64,000 bases of DNA. It comes from Spizellomyces punctatus DAOM BR117. Its lineage: Eukaryota > Chytridiomycota > Chytridiomycetes > Spizellomycetales > Spizellomycetaceae. Shown in pieces: positions 11,245-23,752 of the stretch. The stretch is from positions 291,339 to 355,338 of the forward strand of contig NW_015971547.1 of assembly GCF_000182565.1 (NCBI RefSeq). The letters are read 5' to 3'. Every line of letters starts with the position of its first letter. Position 1 is the stretch's first letter. Position numbers and translations under genes: made by a program. Under the pieces are notes generated by a model. The model was not told the DNA's origin and ran no database searches. It saw only the letters and a list, made by a program, of their open reading frames with translations.

Positions 11245-11878
11245 TAGCGTCTCAGGTCTTGGTCTTTCTTTTACTTGTCGTTGAGCGACGCATCGGCTGC
11301 GGAATGTTGTTCGCGTAAGTAAGAGTCACGTGATATATGAGATCTGGGATATTGACAGCTTCGCAATTTAGAGTCACTCTTTTGGCAGTAAGCTACCCAG
11401 CTATTTACAATTCCCATCAAGACGTCTGGAGTTGGTCTCGCTTAGCCACAGGTAGGTTGCGAATCCAATGGTCAAGTGGGTATGCCCTTTGGAGTTGGAA
11501 GCTCTTAAAGGGTAGCGGGTCGCACAGGACACAATTGCAGTCCTTGTACATGCGCTGGCATCACCTACTCTTATGGCTGTACAAAGCAGTCGGTGTTTTC
11601 AGCATTACTATTACTTCTTTTGGCTTCTTGAAATGGGTGTGGATCAGAACCTTCTTATTGACTGACTGTGTCCTGTTTGTCCTTTCATATCTGTGCAATA
11701 TAGACTCTTACAGGAAACATAAAGATTGCCATTTGCTTTCTGGACGCCAAGTAAAACTAAAAAAAAGCGTCCTGGGAGATTGTCAAATTTGGGGTTGTGC
11801 GCGACCGTGAAAGGGGCGAAAGGGCTAAAGTTCCCGCACAACTGCATGGCCCGGAACGCTTACTCTCGCCATAGTTAA
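11245..11878. other. intergenic, upstream of the HECT ligase
   Basis: A plus-strand open frame of 157 codons (11337-11810) lies here, but its composition (Trp/Leu/Ser-rich, no motif) does not suggest a real protein. The stretch probably contains the ligase promoter. Confidence 0.45.
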
Positions 11879-14800
11879 ATGGACTCGACTGATAAACTCA
11901 ATCTGAAAGTTGAGCAAGATCCAGTAGCTACTGTGTCTGGAAATCGTCGTAGTGCACGTATACAAACGAGTAGCAACAGCTCCGTGACATATCCCCCTCA
12001 AAGTACCCAGCAAAGATCACCTAGAAAGAGAAAATCTAGTGAGCCGAACATCGGCAGTCTGTCAGGGTCGCTCGAATCCACTGTGGATTGGACGAGGGAG
12101 AACAATCCCGCTTCGGGACCGTCTTCCAGGAGGTGAGCTGAGTGCATGTGTATGGCAGGTGGTGGTGCAGGATGAGGATACAGCAAACCTATCGCGAAGG
12201 ATACTGTAACCTCTACATCATTTCACAGCCTTCTAACATTTTTTCATTTTTGTTAGGTCGAGCCGCTTATCCTCGAGAACGAGCTCGGTTTCACGGGAAA
12301 CCAAATCTCTGTCTGCTGCGTCCTCGCGGAAAGGCAAGGGCAAAGCCGCAGGCAACACCTCCAAGATAGGGACATCACAGTCATCAACATCAAAGAGGTG
12401 CTTTGCTTATTTTAGAATAATGCTGGTTGTGCATCTTGTTCACATCTAACTTTATTGGCAATGATTTAGAGTCAAAAACGTTCCTCAAGCCAGTGTACAG
12501 CCGCCAGACGCTACAAAAAAGTCAAGCAAGAAACGCAGGAGACCATCTATTTCGTCTGACGAGAAGGAATCCGAAGACAATCCTACTCCACAGGAGCACG
12601 TTACCAAAAGGCGGCGTCACGCAGCGGTGAGAGCATCGGAAACAATCACATCTATCAGCAGCAGCGGAAAGAAAGGCTCGAGCACACTAGAAAAAGTCGA
12701 TATGGGAAAGGACAAGAGTAAAAGCAAAGGAAAGCTCAAGGAGGGGGATGATCTGCAGGTGGGACAACACGAGGTCCAGGCTCCTCAATCAGAAAGGAAG
12801 AAAAGTAACACCACAAAGGAGAAGAGTAAGGGACGCAGAGGAAAAAAGAACGATGAATCTGCTGCCGAAGCGTCATCTGGCTCAAAGGGCAGTCGAGGAA
12901 GTGAGCACGACTTGGCTGAGGACACGGCACCAACCGTTAAGGCGAGCCGCAAGAAACGCGGACGCACCCAGAAATCTACGTCCCCTGATTTATCCAGTTC
13001 TGCAAGTCATACAGAAGAGCCGGGGCGGTCGGATGATCATTACCATGAATCGGATGATCCGTCTTACGACGACGATGATGATATGGATGCCGACTTTGGT
13101 AGAGACGACGTGAGCGGACCTACGGTTCATCGGTCTAACCTGAGTACTCTCTTTGGCTTTGGAGGCGGCATTAGTATCGGTGGTTCTGGCGCAATGGGAG
13201 GCAGTTCCCGATTTTCAAGCATGCTACGACAGCTGAAGCAGAAAAACGATCCGACGATGCAAATGGTTGCTTTGCAAGAGCTCTCGGAAGTTCTTAGTAT
13301 GGCTACTGGTAAGGGTCAATAGAGTGGCGATGTCACGTCTCATGCTCATATCTTCGTTACTGTATTTCAGAGGACATGTTTATCGGCAATGGCAGTCATA
13401 ACTTGGCTGGATTCAATACTAATGAGTTTGTCAAAGCACTTGTTGATATCTTGAAAGGCCCCGCCGATATGGGAGGGGCGTTTGGAGCAGATTTCCCTCT
13501 CGAAGTGCTTGATGAGTTGGGCATGAGTGCTAGTGAACTCGGCTTCGGGGGTGGCATGGGGCCAAATCCAGAGCTAATGCTGCTGGCCTGCCGGTGTTTG
13601 TCCAACCTTATTGAAGCACATCCGTCCAGCACCATGCATGTGCTGCAGCATGGCGCTGTCCAAGTTTTGGTTGGCAAGTTGATGGAGGTGGAGTATATCG
13701 ATCTTGCCGAACAAGTACTGTCGGTCCTCGGCAAGATTAGTCAAGAGTATCCTTCGGCTGTTGTTCGCGCCAATGGCCTTTTGGCGGTTCTTCAGTATAT
13801 CGACTTTTTCAGTTTGCATGTTCAGCGTACTGCGCTTACCATCGCCGCCAATGCCTGCCGGGGACTCAACAGCGTCAGCATGGGAGGAGGAATAACATCA
13901 CGAATCATGGGAGGTGACTCCTCCGCGAGTTCAGGTACTGCACAAGTATTTGATTTTTCTGACAATGCTACCACCTATGTTAATGCTTGAATGACCCGTC
14001 AGCGAATTCTGACACCGGACCTCAAACTGTGGAACAAGTATTCGGCATGGTTAAGGAAGTGATGCCCATTTTGGAGCGCCTACTTGTTTATTCCGATCAA
14101 AAGTTAGTGGAGCAAGCTGTACGATGCCTTGGTCGAATTGTTGACTGGTGTTGGAAGTATGAGGATAAGCTTGAAAACCTCGTGACGCCAAGTCTGTTGA
14201 AAACAGTCATCGGTCTCATCAATCCCACTGGTACCGCCTCGTCAGGGCCGGTAGCTTCCAACCCTCACATGTTTACGCAGCTTGTAAAATTGGTTGCAAA
14301 TGTTTCCAAGGGTTCTGCTCGTCTTGGCACTGCGCTGATTGAGGAATACGGCATTGTCGAGGTGATTAAAAATTACCTCACTGGTGGATTCGTTGGCAGT
14401 TCGTCTGAGCAGGATGCCGACACCGACATGGAGACAGTAGCGACAGCAGTGACCAATGTGGTAGTTAACCGCCCGGTCGAGCAAGTATTAGAGGTGCTCA
14501 ATTTGGCATTGGCGGTTGTGCCATCTCTCCCTCGTGACGGAATGTGGAACACGACGATTATAAAAGATGAGACCTTGGTGGAAGGTCAGCCCAATTCTGA
14601 TAGCCCAACGAAAAGAATTGGCTCCATTTTCTCCCGGGGCCGCAGTCGTAGCCCAGAAAAAAATTCCACCTCGCGGGATCCTATGGACATTGATCAACGG
14701 GAAAGCGGATCCGTAAAGGATGTTTCCTCACCCGCTGCACGAACTTCCTCTGATTCCGCAGAGAGCGCTATGACGGAATCTCCAACGCAAAATAAGAAAC

Positions 14801-17800
14801 CTGCTCTTGATGAGCGAGATGCGAGACGTCTCGAGTTGCTAAGGCGGCAACCCGAAGCAATGCAAAAGTACGCCAGCCAGTTGCTTCCAATCATGATTGA
14901 AGTTTTTGGTGCAACGGTGAATGCCAACTTGCGACGCAAGGTTGTGGAATGTGTTGCCAAAGGTATTTGGTACCTTGACCAACCAGAATTCCTGGCACAC
15001 GCTTTGGCGAAAAATCAAGTGTTTGGAAAGTTTGTATCGGAGCTTCTGAGTCTCAGAGAGATTGCATTTCGAAAATCTGTACCGGACAAGGAGCGCAAGG
15101 AGGCTTTGGTGCTAGTGGCTGGAGGTGTACAGATTGCGCTTGTTGTTATGAATAGGTGTGGGGAAAAGTTCAAAGCTTGGTTTGCCCGCGAGGGGACTAT
15201 GGAGGAGCTGGTTAAAATTGTTGCAATGAATGACTTGGAGAAGGAGAAGGAAGTGGAGAAGAAAGATGAAAGCCCGGTACAAAGCCCTGTGCGTACGGAG
15301 ACGCCTTCAACGCACTTGCCAACTCCAATGGGACGACGCTTGAGTGACCTGGTCAAGGATTTAAAGAGATTGAGAGACCAAGTTGCGGGACATATTGGTA
15401 CGTCGTCGACTGGCACAGCGTCCAGCGAAGCGAGTTCATCAGCGGTTGGTCCCGCTGCAGATAAGCATTCTGAGGTGGAGGAACTGCTGGAAACGGTAGA
15501 AGCGCTAGCAAAGGGCAGCGGCGAGGGCACTGGAATGGACGAGCGCGGCGACACAACTCAGAAAAGCCACTCTTCATCCTCGTTAAGGATTGATACCGGG
15601 CGAAAGGATAGTACCTCAACCGCAGGCGGGGATGCTGAGGCAGCATCGGAGATGTCAGAATCGGGGGCGTCAGTGGCGTCGCCGACATCACCTGGATCCT
15701 CTCTTCTCCATGGAATGCGAAGTATGTTGGAGCGTTTGGGACGTGGATCGCATTCTACGACTTCTGCAAGCAGACGGCAGATTTCAACTGCAGGAAGCGT
15801 TATCGGATTGAACGGAGAGAGAGTTGCAGAAACAGAAATGCGGTCCTGGATTGTTGCCGAATGCAAGAGTATCCTCGAAGTCTGTCCTGCCACTCCCATG
15901 TCTTCTGAGAAGGCTGGACTAGTACTTGAGGACTTAAGACGTTTGGGAGCCATCCTTCGAGGTCACGCTACAGTGGATGGAGACGATCCCCTTATGCTCA
16001 GTGTGCTGCACGCAATTGCCGAGCATTTCGCTGGCAGAAAGGACACAGACACAGAGGTTGGGGTCACAGGATATGAGATGCTGGAAAGCGGTGTGATGGA
16101 TGCTATGGCAGACTTTTTGACCAAACCAGGCATTCCAGATGTGGCTGCGCCAGACCCGGATGCTGAAAAACCGAGATACACGCTACCCTTGACCGCTCGT
16201 TTGAAAGCATTTTTGCATGTTTTCATGAATGGTCCGACTCCTGACCCACAGAACCGCCCGTTCTTTGTCCAGGGGGCTTTTAAGCGGCTCGTACAGAGAC
16301 TACAAGAGTCGCTTTCCCGTGTGGAACGGTTTGAGGTTGCTGCTGCAGTACCCTCTTCTACGGGTTTCTCGTATGAGCCGATATTTGGATCCATGTTTGG
16401 GGCTTCTGGGGGGCACCTTAGGGAAGCATCAAACCCCAGCATGCAGCTCACCCGACAACTAAAAGTGAAACTTATGGCCGCGGAGCCAGATACGGTCCCA
16501 AGACAATATCAGGCGCTTTTGATTAGCGTCCACGCTGTTGCTACATACAAAGCCCTTGAAGATTACTTGAAAGGCCGGGTTGCGATGGCTCCACAGCCGA
16601 CAGCTACGCGAGGTGCTACTGAGGCGACAAAGGATGGTCAAGAAGTAGGGGCGGAAGTGTCAGAGAACACGCCAGAAACTCCCTCCCGGACGGTGGATGA
16701 ACAAGGCGATATAGAGATGGGAGACGCTGCGATTACGAGCGCGGACGCTCAAGTAAGTGCTGGGGACGATGAGGCTGATATCGAGGATGAGGACATGGAG
16801 GATGAATTTGACGATGATGATGATGATGACTTGGACGACGATGTAAGTTATCCTGGTAGTGGTGTCTATGCGATGCTGCTCATGTACAATGATTGCGGAC
16901 TTGTTGGCTCATCTGGATACTGCACACACGCAGATGTTGAATGTCAGCGATCTCTTACTTCATTCAGAAGAAGCGAGACGCCGGCGACGTCGTGGCGAGA
17001 GCTTCACAAGTCAGGCTAGCGCCGTATCGGACGGCCATAGTGAAGATACAGCGAACCAACCTGATCTGAGCGGTCGGCGTGATAGCGTAGTAGATGTCCG
17101 GGCCGATATGCCCTCGCAGACAAACACGACAGCTCCGACTCCAGCCTCCCCGAATATCCCCTCGAGCACCTCGAGCACGCCTGCATCTGCGCCTACCTCC
17201 TCCTTGTCCTCGACACCGTCTGCTGCCTCTACGACTGGAACTTCAACCGCAACTGCCGGCAGATCGTACGCTTCTGCCGCTGCATCTTCGACGAATTTTA
17301 CGATTGAATTTTCAGTAGGAAATATAGTCGTTCCTCGTGATACTACAATTTTTGGATCTGTGTACAAATTGGAGCAGCAAAAACTTGGGACTACTGGTGC
17401 ACCGCCCAATGTCTGGGGTCAAGTTTATACGGTAAAGTACCGAAAAGTCTATCCAGAAGCCAAAGAGGAGGGCGTGAAGGAGGAGGTACAAACGACTAGA
17501 AATGGGTCTGCAGATAGGCAGATGGCAGTCAAGCTACCTTTTCCTACTATGATGCCTGAAGGTATCTCGTTGGATACATCTCCCGGCAAAATCCTCTACC
17601 TTCTACGACTTTTGTATGGGCTAAATTCTCGATGGGCTGAGGTGTATGCTAACGAGGACGCCGAGCTCGATGGAGTACACGAAGGTGGGACATCGGCGTT
17701 ACCCTTGCAGGAGGGCTCGCAACCTATGACACGAGTTGCCGTGACATCAAGAACCGATGCGCCTGTCAGCATCGACATGCTTCCTCCTGCGGCTTTTGCC

Positions 17801-19529
17801 AACACAAAGTTGACTGCTAAGCTCAATCGGCAACTTGATGAGCCCTTAATTGTTGCCTCCCATGTTCTTCCATCATGGTGTTCATCGCTGGCCAAAGACT
17901 TTTCCTTCTTGGTTCCGTTTGAAACGCGCCTAGTGTATCTTCAAAGTACGTCTTTTGGATACTCTCGTAGCATGGGTCGCTGGCAGCAACAACAACAACA
18001 GGGCAATGGTGGGAGCGGGTCTGGTACTGGTCGCGGCAGTGCCGATGGAGCGTCACATCTTGGACGAATTCAGCGCCAAAAGGTCCGAATCGCCCGACAG
18101 CGGATCTTGGACAGCATGATTAAAGTTATGGAATTGTATGGATCTACTCAAGCTTTGTTGGAGGTGGAATTCTTTGATGAAGTTGGAACCGGGCTAGGTC
18201 CAACCCTTGAATTTTATGCCAATGTCTGTCGGGATTTGAGAAAGAAGGATGGTATTGCTTTTGGATCTGGCGAAAAGATCAAGATTTGGAGGGACGATGA
18301 TTCGCTAGATTCACAGGCGGTCAAGGATGATAATCGCAGCACAAAAGCTGGTCTTGTGCCCGATGATTACCTAAACCCCGCTCTCGGATTCTTCCCGGCT
18401 CCACTCACACCAGCAGAGGTGGATACGGAGAAGGGAAGAAAAATTTTGATGCTGTACAAGGCTTTGGGAACCTTTGTGGCAAAGGCTCTGTTGGATTCGA
18501 GGATCGTGGATATACCTTTCAGTGCAATGTTTTTGGAGATGGTTGTGGGTGAAGAAGAAGAGGAGGAGAGTGCTGCTGAGGCCGCCCTAGGGACTGCGGG
18601 GCGTAAGGGTGCCGAGTTCCATCTGTTAAGAGTAGGTTTAATATGTGTGCGCGGTTCATCTGGCTTTGCGTGTCTCGTTCTAACAATGCCATTGCAGCAT
18701 GTGGACCCATCTTTGTACAAGTCACTTTTGGATTTGAAAAAGTACGTCCACATCAAACGGAGCCTCGAGGCTGATCCGACCCTTAGTCCAGCAGAACGCG
18801 CTGCTCGTATCTCCAATATTACGGTGAAGGGTGCCCGTTTGGAGGATCTTTTCCTTGACTTTACTTTACCAGGCTACCCTTCCGCGGAACTGATTCCTAA
18901 CGGGAAAGATATAGCGCTGACATTGGACAACCTGGAACACTACATTGACCGTGTGGTAGAGATGACTGTGGGCGAGGGCGTTCAGAGACAGGTCGAAGCG
19001 TTTAGAAGAGGATTTGACCGTGTTTTTCCAGCTGCGGATTTGAGGAGCTTCACAGTGCAAGAGTTGGCGGTCTTGGTTGGAGGAGCAGAAGAGGAGGATT
19101 GGGCGTATGATGGTGAGTTTGAGCCCCTCTTGCTGGAATTTTTCCTTGTATCCCGAATAATAACAATTTTTCGTGCTTGCAGTCCTTATAGACTCTATCA
19201 AAGCCGACCACGGATACAATTCGGACTCGCGCACTATCAAACACCTCGCTACCTTTATGTCTACCCTCAACCCTATTCAACGCCGCGAATTCCTCCAGTT
19301 TGTCACTGGCAGTCCAAAGCTCCCCCTTGGCGGATTCAAGGCTCTCAACCCGTCCCTCACCGTCGTTCGCAAAAATGTGGAAGCGGGCAAGAAACCTGAT
19401 GATTACCTCCCCAGTGTTATGACCTGCGTCAATTACCTCAAAGTACCCGATTACAGTGAATTGGAGGTGATGAAGATGAGGTTTGAGGTTGCTGTGCGTG
19501 AAGGTCAAGGTTGCTTCCATTTGTCATGA
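11879..19529 (+). CDS. UFD4: HECT-type E3 ubiquitin ligase, UFD4/TRIP12/UPL3 family
   Basis: CDS join(11879..12132, 12257..12397, 12470..13308, 13371..13934, 14003..16842, 16934..18631, 18698..19112, 19183..19529), 2365 aa. The N-terminus is a long basic, Ser/Lys-rich disordered region. It is followed by armadillo-like repeats (from about residue 370: RQLKQKNDPTMQMVALQELS, then the LVDILKG and LACRCLSNLIEAHP segments) typical of the UFD4/TRIP12/KIAK branch. The HECT domain ends the protein: LEVEFFDEVGTGLGPTLEFY, then the tail TCVNYLKVPDYS with the catalytic Cys at about 2332. This branch adds ubiquitin to substrates of the ubiquitin-fusion and Arg/N-degron pathways in cytosol and nucleus. An acidic run of Asp/Glu lies just before intron 5. 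It is longer than yeast Ufd4 (1483 aa), nearer to animal TRIP12. Intron 6 is 66 bp and in frame, so an unspliced message would still read through. Confidence 0.92.
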
Positions 19530-19786
19530 TTTATTCTTTCCTGCAATTTTTGTTTTTATAATTTTTGCTTTGAGCTACCTTTCAAATCGTTGGGCTTTTT
19601 TTAAACTTGCTGGAGGGGAAGTGGTGGTAGTATTTGTAACATTTTTTTTTTTTGTGCTTGGCGTTGGGAAAGTTGTTGTGCACGCATGGGTTGGTATTGA
19701 ATATAATTGGATTAACAACTTTTCGAGTGATGGGGTCAAATACTTGTTTACAAGGTTAAAAATATACCTGCCATGTGCTTGCCTGA
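19530..19786. other. spacer between HECT ligase and tRNA
   Basis: T-rich 3' flank of the ligase. The minus-strand tRNA gene that follows is convergent with it. Confidence 0.4.
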
Positions 19787-19858
19787 CGCCCGCTGTGGGT
19801 GTCGAACCCACGACCTTAAGGTTAAAAGCCTCACGCTCTACCACTGAGCTAAGCGGGC
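19787..19858 (-). tRNA. tRNA-Lys (UUU), copy 2
   Basis: Sequence identical over all 72 nt to the copy at 11173-11244, on the opposite strand. A and B boxes are intact, no intron. Confidence 0.95.
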
Positions 19859-20770
19859 CCACAAACTCTCGAACAGAGGTGCTTTCAGTATTACATTGCT
19901 TACCCGCGTCTGGAAACCGTCACCAATGGCCGGGAGGACATGGAAATTGGCAAGTTTATAAACTTTCGAGAAATAAAAAATATTTGGTAAATGTAGATTT
20001 GGGTGTTTATTGTAAGATAGATTGACTAAAACGGCCGCCAAGTAAAGTTATTCTCTGAAATTGACAACTCTCGAAAAATCATGGATTTTTGGGACGAGGA
20101 TATTGTACATCCGCCAAGGGTTGTATTCTGAAAGTTACAAACACAATGTCGAAAAAGCAAAAAATCATGCACTTTTGAATACTTATTGATTTTTGGTCCA
20201 AAACAATAAAAACAGCAAACTCTATCTATATCAAGGGCCCATACTTGCGGCAAAAGAGTGTTCATTCAAAAAAGTCGAAACCTCGCTTACGTTATCCGAT
20301 CAATCTTGTTCGGATGGGGGTCATGTCGAAGGAATGATGAAATGTTTATCTTTGGGTAGGATCTGAGGGTATATGTTTGGATTGCCAAGATTTTTTTTTT
20401 TCCATGTCCAGTATTGAATAGACAAGTATTCCCAAATTCCCCAATGCTTTTCTCATATTGGACGTTTTTTATTGTCTCCCATTCCGGAGGATTTTCGTAA
20501 ACAAAATGGTAGGCATGGTTTTTGTGGCGAGATATGGACGCCCTTTTCGTCAAAGACACTTGGCTTTGTTCCATCTGTTTTGGTTCATGTTTATATTGTT
20601 TTGGGAGAGCCACTTGTAGCAATATCGATCGGGCCTTTTAGATATAAAAAAGCAATTTGGGGAAGACTGTTCTCCCATTTGTTCCTTTCGTATTACTTTT
20701 GTTTATCCGACTCTTTTAGCGTGAGATATATACCCTCTTCGCAGGCATCATTGAGATTAATACCACAAAA
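19859..20770. other. intergenic, nothing recognised
   Basis: About 0.9 kb with no convincing coding signal. A TATA-like ATATATACC lies at about 20725-20733, 38-46 bp before the start codon of the downstream surface-protein gene. Confidence 0.45.
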
Positions 20771-22504
20771 ATGCGTCTTTCTGCATCTCTCATCCCACTG
20801 GCAATGCTTGTGGTCAGCGGCTTGCCCTCGGTTGTCGGAGATGTCTGGTTGACCTTTTCGCATTATACTCAGTCGGATTGTAGTGGTAGCCCCGTTGGCT
20901 TCTTTTACGCCGACTGGACCCAGTATGCTCAACTGATGGCAGGGCTAAACTCTACGTGGTCATCATCCGCTGCAGCCGTCGCCAATGTCCAAACATGTCA
21001 GCAACTCATTGCAGCTCAAAAAGAGTTTCCTTCAAGTTTTTATGGACAGTTGAATTCGAGGACTTCTATCTCGCTTACGGCTGGGGATATTTTGGCGTTG
21101 AATTTGGCTATAAAGATTTTTGCGGATGTGAGCGTTGATTTGATTCATGTTCAGGATAAGTTGGATGCTATTCAGGCTGGGACTTGTTACCCTAATCTGC
21201 GTGAGTATCTCTTCTCTTGCAAAAAGTAGTCTTCAACCTGTTACTTATGCTGTTTTTTTTTTTGCTTTTTTTGGATAGAAACACGCTGGGGCAACAATAC
21301 CTATGGCTATTTGAAACCGGGTTGCGTTGTCAGCACCACGGCTCCGGCTCTCCCCGGCACTTCCTCACAAACCTACAGCATTCGGGCCTCGACCTACACA
21401 CCCGTGGACCAAAACAGTACATGCGGTTATAAGCGAGCATTGGGGATTATGGGCGTCCTGGCTGACGACATCTGCCGAACTGAAACCGGAATCATATACC
21501 AAGTTGGTCAATCTAATGTTGGACGGGCTTGTGTTCGTGCGACATGTTCCGGCGATTTTCCCAAACTCTATGCAAATGCGTCTGCGCTAACTTGGAGCCA
21601 GGGGGGATTTGGAGGAATCCAACATGGCAGTGCGAATATTTCTCTTAATGTTGATGCGTATGCAAATGCTTGCGAGCTTTCTGGGACTCCGTACTCGCAT
21701 TTTACGACCTGTAAAGTTGGCGGTTACACTGCGTCATCAGAGTCGACGACCGATACCAAAAAACCTGGGAATGGCAAATCTTTTGTGGATAATATAACGT
21801 ATCAAACTCACGGTGAGATATTCAAATCTCGTGGCTAGTTTAATGCTTGATCGAGATGGCTAATTGCCTCACTGTTTGCTCCGTGTAGGATTCACAAGCG
21901 CGAACCAGGGCACCAGGGTTACCATCCCAGGAAACGCTGGCATCAAGCTTCGGCCCAGCGGCACTGGTAATGCTAGCGTTACAGTCAATGTAACCAGTTC
22001 TCCGGATCCGATAACGTAAGTTCGAGCTTGTAATGTGCTTACCAAGGACGTTATACCACATAAATCCCGCTGTTGCTGACTTTTTTGAGCAGTGCTCTCA
22101 CGATTCCACCGACGGGTATAAATACCTACTGGAGATTCGAGGCTACAGCTAATGCCACGTTTTCGGCGGATCTCTCCTGGACGTACACGGACGCAGGTGC
22201 GCTCATTTCTAGTCTCTCTTCAAAACTTCAGAATTAAACACTTTTTTTTATTGTGCACCTAGACCTTGCTTTATTTAACTATACCGCCACGAGCCTCAAA
22301 TGGGCCTTTTACAACCAAGTAACAGGAACGTGGGATACTCAATCGGGTACCACGGTCGACACATCCGCCAAAACAGTTGGATACACTACTACACACTTTT
22401 CAGAGTGGACTATTGTGGCGTCAGCGACGAGTGGAGCATTGTCTAGTGCTCCTTCATTGGTTATGGTGCTTGTTGCTGTGTTGGTTGGTGTGCTGTCCGT
22501 GTAG
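20771..22504 (+). CDS. Predicted secreted, membrane-anchored surface glycoprotein (orphan)
   Basis: CDS join(20771..21200, 21279..21812, 21889..22015, 22093..22196, 22263..22504), 478 aa. A clear signal peptide (MRLSASLIPLAMLVVSGLPS-VVG) opens the protein. A Cys-containing ectodomain with many N-x-S/T sites follows (for example NST, NNT, NVT, NYT). The end is Ser/Ala-rich and hydrophobic (SGALSSAPSLVMVLVAVLVGVL-SV) with no cytoplasmic tail, as in GPI-anchored proteins. The region before the anchor (KWAFYNQVTGTWDTQSG, then THFSEWTIVAS) is like the Ig-like/FAS-type modules that precede membrane anchors. I do not recognise the family. All introns are short GT-AG and keep frame. Probable cell-wall or plasma-membrane surface protein. 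Confidence 0.75.
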
Positions 22505-22900
22505 TTGGTACCTTGTTTGACTGTTGTGGGTTTCTGGGGAAAGAGTATCGTGCAGTATTTGTTCCGTCGTTAATACTGTGTGCAAAGTGTTCCATTTGAA
22601 AGTTCGGTTCTACATGAATTTTTAAAGTTCCGGTGCTTGGGCCTCAGATTGTCTACCCCCACAGCCAAAAAGGATACGACTGCTTTAGACTAGAAGACAG
22701 AACCCAAGTAAGCTTTTGGGCAAATGAGCGTCCTCCAGCAGCTGAAACAAACTGTATATTTCATGCTTCTTTTTCAGAATCATATCTCTTAACTTCCTTC
22801 ATTTCACTCACGGGAGAATAACGGAACCATACCATCCATACCATTTCAACGGCACAGAATTTGTCACGTGCTCAATTCACATTGGCTGTTGAACTATTTA
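22505..22900. other. 3' flank of the surface-protein gene
   Basis: No coding or repeat signal recognised before the first TIR element. Confidence 0.4.
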
Positions 22901-23617
22901 GTGTGCAGGTGGTAGAAAATGTCACTAGGGACAAATTCTCCCTCCAACCTACTACAGCCGGTTCTAATTTACAATTAGCCAGCCTGTCCAACCCTTCATA
23001 ACCTATCCTGCAAACGAGTCCCACCCCTATCCTAACTCGCTACAGGTTCCAGCCTGGGTTGAACTGGGGTACGTGAAAAGCTAACTACTACTAGGCCCAA
23101 TTACACATGCGATACATTACGGTTGTTTCTAACCGGGTAACTAAGCCCACCACCACGAGAGAAATCCTACTAGGCCTTTGATTCCGAAATTCTTGAGTCG
23201 GAGGATGTTCAGATACTAGTAAAATCAGAATAATTAGACTGGGAATACACCTGGGAAAATACAAAAACAATGTATACCTGTGATCGTTGCAGCATAGTAG
23301 TAGCAGTGTTTGCAAGGGGTTATGTTGTTATTGTCAGGAGGGCGGGTCCTCGACATCACCACATCGGCGTTCTCATGATTGACTTGAGAGTTGCTTGAAC
23401 GTTGCGCAGATGCTTGCGAGTCGAGGATGGGTAGAGAGGAAAGAGGGAAAAGGCCCCCCTTTTATAGACCTTTGACATGCACCTCACCGCAGTTTAAAAA
23501 AAAAAAAAAACATTACATGCATGCCACACCAATCTGAGCAATAGAGGGGATTCTGATTATGCGATATGATTATGCGATACGATAGGATCCTAGTGCCATT
23601 TTCAATCACCTCCAGAC
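22901..23617 (-). mobile_element. TIR element copy A (diverged), TA-flanked
   Basis: 717 bp bounded by imperfect terminal inverted repeats (GTGTGCAGGTGG... and its mirror ...CAATCACCTCCAGAC) with TA on both outer sides (22899-22900 and 23618-23619). It matches copies B and C over most of its length but carries many substitutions and a deletion in the segment that is present in B at about 24205-24290. Its internal TATA box (TATAAAAG, minus strand, about 23458-23465) and CT-rich leader are kept. It lies in the orientation of copy C, opposite to copy B. Confidence 0.8.
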
Positions 23618-23752
23618 TAAGATTTCAAGATGCTGCGAGAGAAAATACATTCCTGCGCTGAACATAATGCTTTGTGGTTTGACCCAACCCTTCAAAAACG
23701 CAGCAAACAGCACATAATTCACATGAACTGCATCATCCCGCTCTAATACATA

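Noticed and set aside
11337-11810. 157-codon plus-strand open frame upstream of the HECT ligase
   Set aside because: Residue composition (many Trp, Leu, Ser), no motif and no splice context; likely chance.
20287-20622. 111-codon minus-strand frame upstream of the surface-protein gene
   Set aside because: No motif, low-complexity Lys/His/Asn content and AT-rich setting; no supporting splice or start context.
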